From an uncultured Ideonella sp. (lineage in GTDB: Bacteria > Pseudomonadota > Gammaproteobacteria > Burkholderiales > Burkholderiaceae), in NCBI GenBank assembly GCA_946479475.1, contig CAMLGG010000053.1, forward strand, positions 1 to 23,708: 23,708 nucleotides of DNA, written 5' to 3'. Each line of letters opens with the position of its first letter. Positions within the stretch are counted from its first letter, which is position 1. The notes below the pieces were generated by a model, which worked only from the letters and a program-made list of their open reading frames with translations, did no database searches and was not told the origin of the DNA. Positions 22,029 through 23,708 of this stretch are shown here, one piece after another. The translations under genes and the position numbers were made by a program.

Positions 22029-23708
22029 ATGCCGATCCAAGACCTGCCCAGCCTGTTCGTCTCACCCAATCGCCGCGAGCTCCTGAAGGGCCTGGCCGCC
22101 GTGCCGCTGCTGGGGACGCTGGGCGCCTGCGGATCGGGCGGCGGCTCCGCCGATGCCGGACAGCCCGGCGACAACGGCTCGGGCGGAGGAGGCGGCGGCG
22201 GCACGCGCGTGTTCATGCATCCCGGCCTGCTGCACACCGAGGACGACTTCGCCCGCATGCGCGAGAAGGTCGACGCCAAGGCCGAGCCCTGGCTCTCCGG
22301 CTGGAACGCCCTGGTGGCCAGCAGCCGCACCAACCTCGGCACGCCCAACCCGCAGCCGACCATCCTGCGCGGCGGCGAAGGCGAGAACTTCCGCATCATG
22401 GTCGAGGACATGCTGAGGGCCTACCAGGGCGCCTTGCGCTGGAAGGTCTCGGGCGACACGGCCTATGCCGACAAGGTCGTGACCTACCTCGACGCCTGGT
22501 CGTCGACCATGACGACGCTGGGCGGCAATGCCGACCGCTTCCTCGCCGCCGGCATCTACGGCTACCAGTGGGCCAATGCGGCCGAGATCATGCGGACCTA
22601 CCCGGGCTGGTCCGCGGCAGGCATCGCGCGCTTCAAGCAGTGGCTGCTGGACATCTTCTACCCGCTGAGCCATGACTTCCTCGTCAACCACAACGGGGCG
22701 GACATCACCAACTACTGGGCCAACTGGGACCTCTGCTCGATCTGCAACATCCTGGCCATCGGCGTGTTCTGCGACCGGGTCGACCTCTACGACGAGGCCA
22801 TCGCCTACTACAAGACGGGTCGCGGCAATGGCGCCTCGGCCCACAACGTCTACTGCTGGCACCCGGGCCACTTCGGCCAGTGGCAGGAGGCCGGCCGCGA
22901 CCAGGGGCATGCCACCCTCGGCCCCGCGCTGGCGGGCCCCTTGTGCGAGATGGCGTGGAACCAGGGCGACGACCTCTACGGCCTGGACAACAACCGCTTC
23001 CTGGCCGGCGCCGAATACGTCGCCAGGAGCAACCTCGCTGACGCGGACGGCGTGTACCAAGACATGCCCTTCTCGGTCTACGTGAACCGCCAGGGCACGA
23101 TGACCGCGCTGTCGACCGCCGGCCGTCCCAACCTGCGCCCTTGCTGGGAGCTGATCTACAACCACTACGTCAACCGGAAGGGTTTGACGGCACCGTGGGT
23201 CTCGCAGATCGCCGCGCAGCTGCGCCCCGAGAAGGACGCCTGGAACGGCGACCAGCCCAGCATGGGCACCCTCACCTTCACCCGCGATCCGATCGATGCG
23301 GGCGCCGCGCCGAGCGGGCTCACCGCGCATTCGGCCAACGGCAAGGTGCAGCTCTCGTGGTGGGGTACGGCCCATGCGACGGGCTACCAGGTCCAGCACG
23401 GCACCACTGCTTCGGGCCCGTTCACCACGATAGGCACCGTCGCCGAGCCTCGCACCTGGACAGACCAGCCCGGCGACGGCGTGTGGCACTACCGCGTGGT
23501 GGCTTCGACGCCCGGCGGCGACCTCGTCGGAACCGGCACCGCCCGCGTCGCCCTGCCGAGCGAACTGCGCGTGCACCTGCCCCTGAACGAAGGCAGCGGC
23601 ACGAGCGCAGCAGACGCCAGCGGCAACGGCCACGACGCGACCTTGGCCACGGGAGCCTCGTGGGGCGCCGGTCGCGTCTCGGGCAGCGCCCTGGCGCTCG
23701 ACGGCACC
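22029..23708 (+). CDS. Tat-exported lipoprotein with alginate-lyase-like domain, Fn3-like segment and LamG start (3' end outside window)
   Basis: 560 codons are open to the window edge without a stop. The N-terminus has a twin-arginine motif (NRRELLKG, Arg15-Arg16) and a lipobox LGAC34, then a Gly-rich linker, so it is probably Tat-exported and lipidated. From about 60 to 410 it resembles the alginate-lyase (PF05426-like) family: ATG HPGLLHTEDDFARMREKV, DRFLAAGIYGYQWANAAEI, NHNGADITNYWANWDL, the strongly typical GRDQGHATLGPALAGPLCEMAW and DNNRFLAGAEYVAR. An Fn3-like segment (about 425-510, APSGLTAHSANGKVQLSWW, GYQVQHGTTASGPFTTIG) precedes the start of a LamG/concanavalin-like carbohydrate-binding domain (LPLNEGSGTSAADASGNGHD). 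GGGAG lies 9 bases before the ATG. The polysaccharide substrate is not determined. Confidence 0.85.
   Translation, partial: MPIQDLPSLFVSPNRRELLKGLAAVPLLGTLGACGSGGGSADAGQPGDNGSGGGGGGGTRVFMHPGLLHTEDDFARMREKVDAKAEPWLSGWNALVASSRTNLGTPNPQPTILRGGEGENFRIMVEDMLRAYQGALRWKVSGDTAYADKVVTYLDAWSSTMTTLGGNADRFLAAGIYGYQWANAAEIMRTYPGWSAAGIARFKQWLLDIFYPLSHDFLVNHNGADITNYWANWDLCSICNILAIGVFCDRVDLYDEAIAYYKTGRGNGASAHNVYCWHPGHFGQWQEAGRDQGHATLGPALAGPLCEMAWNQGDDLYGLDNNRFLAGAEYVARSNLADADGVYQDMPFSVYVNRQGTMTALSTAGRPNLRPCWELIYNHYVNRKGLTAPWVSQIAAQLRPEKDAWNGDQPSMGTLTFTRDPIDAGAAPSGLTAHSANGKVQLSWWGTAHATGYQVQHGTTASGPFTTIGTVAEPRTWTDQPGDGVWHYRVVASTPGGDLVGTGTARVALPSELRVHLPLNEGSGTSAADASGNGHDATLATGASWGAGRVSGSALALDGT

Noticed and set aside
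20120..22411. Minus-strand open frame of about 760 codons
   Set aside because: It overlaps the SDR and DUF72 genes in other frames and has low-complexity composition; the real genes have clear motifs.
22062..23633. Minus-strand open frame of about 520 codons opposite the lyase-like gene
   Set aside because: The plus-strand frame has a Tat/lipobox signal and conserved lyase motifs; this one is a compositional shadow.

Overview
The window is ordinary-looking chromosome from a GC-rich betaproteobacterium. GalU, ValS, CysM, RluA, the GcdH/CoA-transferase pair with its LysR regulator, and the intergenic repeat style all resemble Burkholderiales of the Rubrivivax/Leptothrix/Piscinibacter/Comamonadaceae kind. 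The species assignment is an inference from family resemblance only. I see no phage, integrase, transposase, CRISPR array or plasmid gene. No gene-free stretch exceeds 300 bases.

Layout. 1-2261 (+): 3' end of valS, then galU. 2397-4123 (-): compact sulfur-linked operon cysM, zinc-ribbon Nudix hydrolase, tusA. 4266-4350 (+): tRNA-Leu(CAA), then a rhomboid-type membrane protease and a secreted HtrA-like protein whose catalytic His and Asp appear to be lost. 6194-8219: divergent pair of an NAD-binding epimerase-like protein (-) and a 2Fe-2S/FAD/NAD oxidoreductase of the CDP-6-deoxy-glucoseen reductase type (+). 8337-11720: glutarate/glutaryl-CoA catabolic module, with a LysR regulator (-) divergent from glutaryl-CoA dehydrogenase and a class III CoA-transferase (+), separated by a good sigma70 promoter and a dyad.

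11874-16348: two tandem exported Cys-type sulfatases resembling N-acetylglucosamine-6-sulfatase/SULF (+), convergent with a secreted M28 zinc aminopeptidase (-). 16508-19358 (+): fpr, an esterase, rluA overlapping the esterase stop by 4 nt, and a flavin-reductase-fold protein. 19355-21903: a membrane-anchored protein of unknown function (-), an SDR oxidoreductase (+) and a DUF72 protein (-), packed tail to tail. 22029-end (+): a Tat-exported lipoprotein with an alginate-lyase-like domain, an Fn3-like segment and the start of a LamG domain, cut by the window edge.

How the parts fit: the sulfatases, M28 peptidase and lyase-like lipoprotein are all exported hydrolases and could jointly attack sulfated or uronic-acid-containing polymers. 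They are not one operon, and that link is an inference. The most distinctive observations are the degenerate HtrA-like protein, a GC-rich repeat family that repeatedly abuts the stop codons of minus-strand genes, a nearly identical 15-mer upstream of the first sulfatase and in the M28/fpr intergenic region, and the cysM-Nudix-tusA operon. I did not find convincing evidence of a wholly new defence or mobile system.
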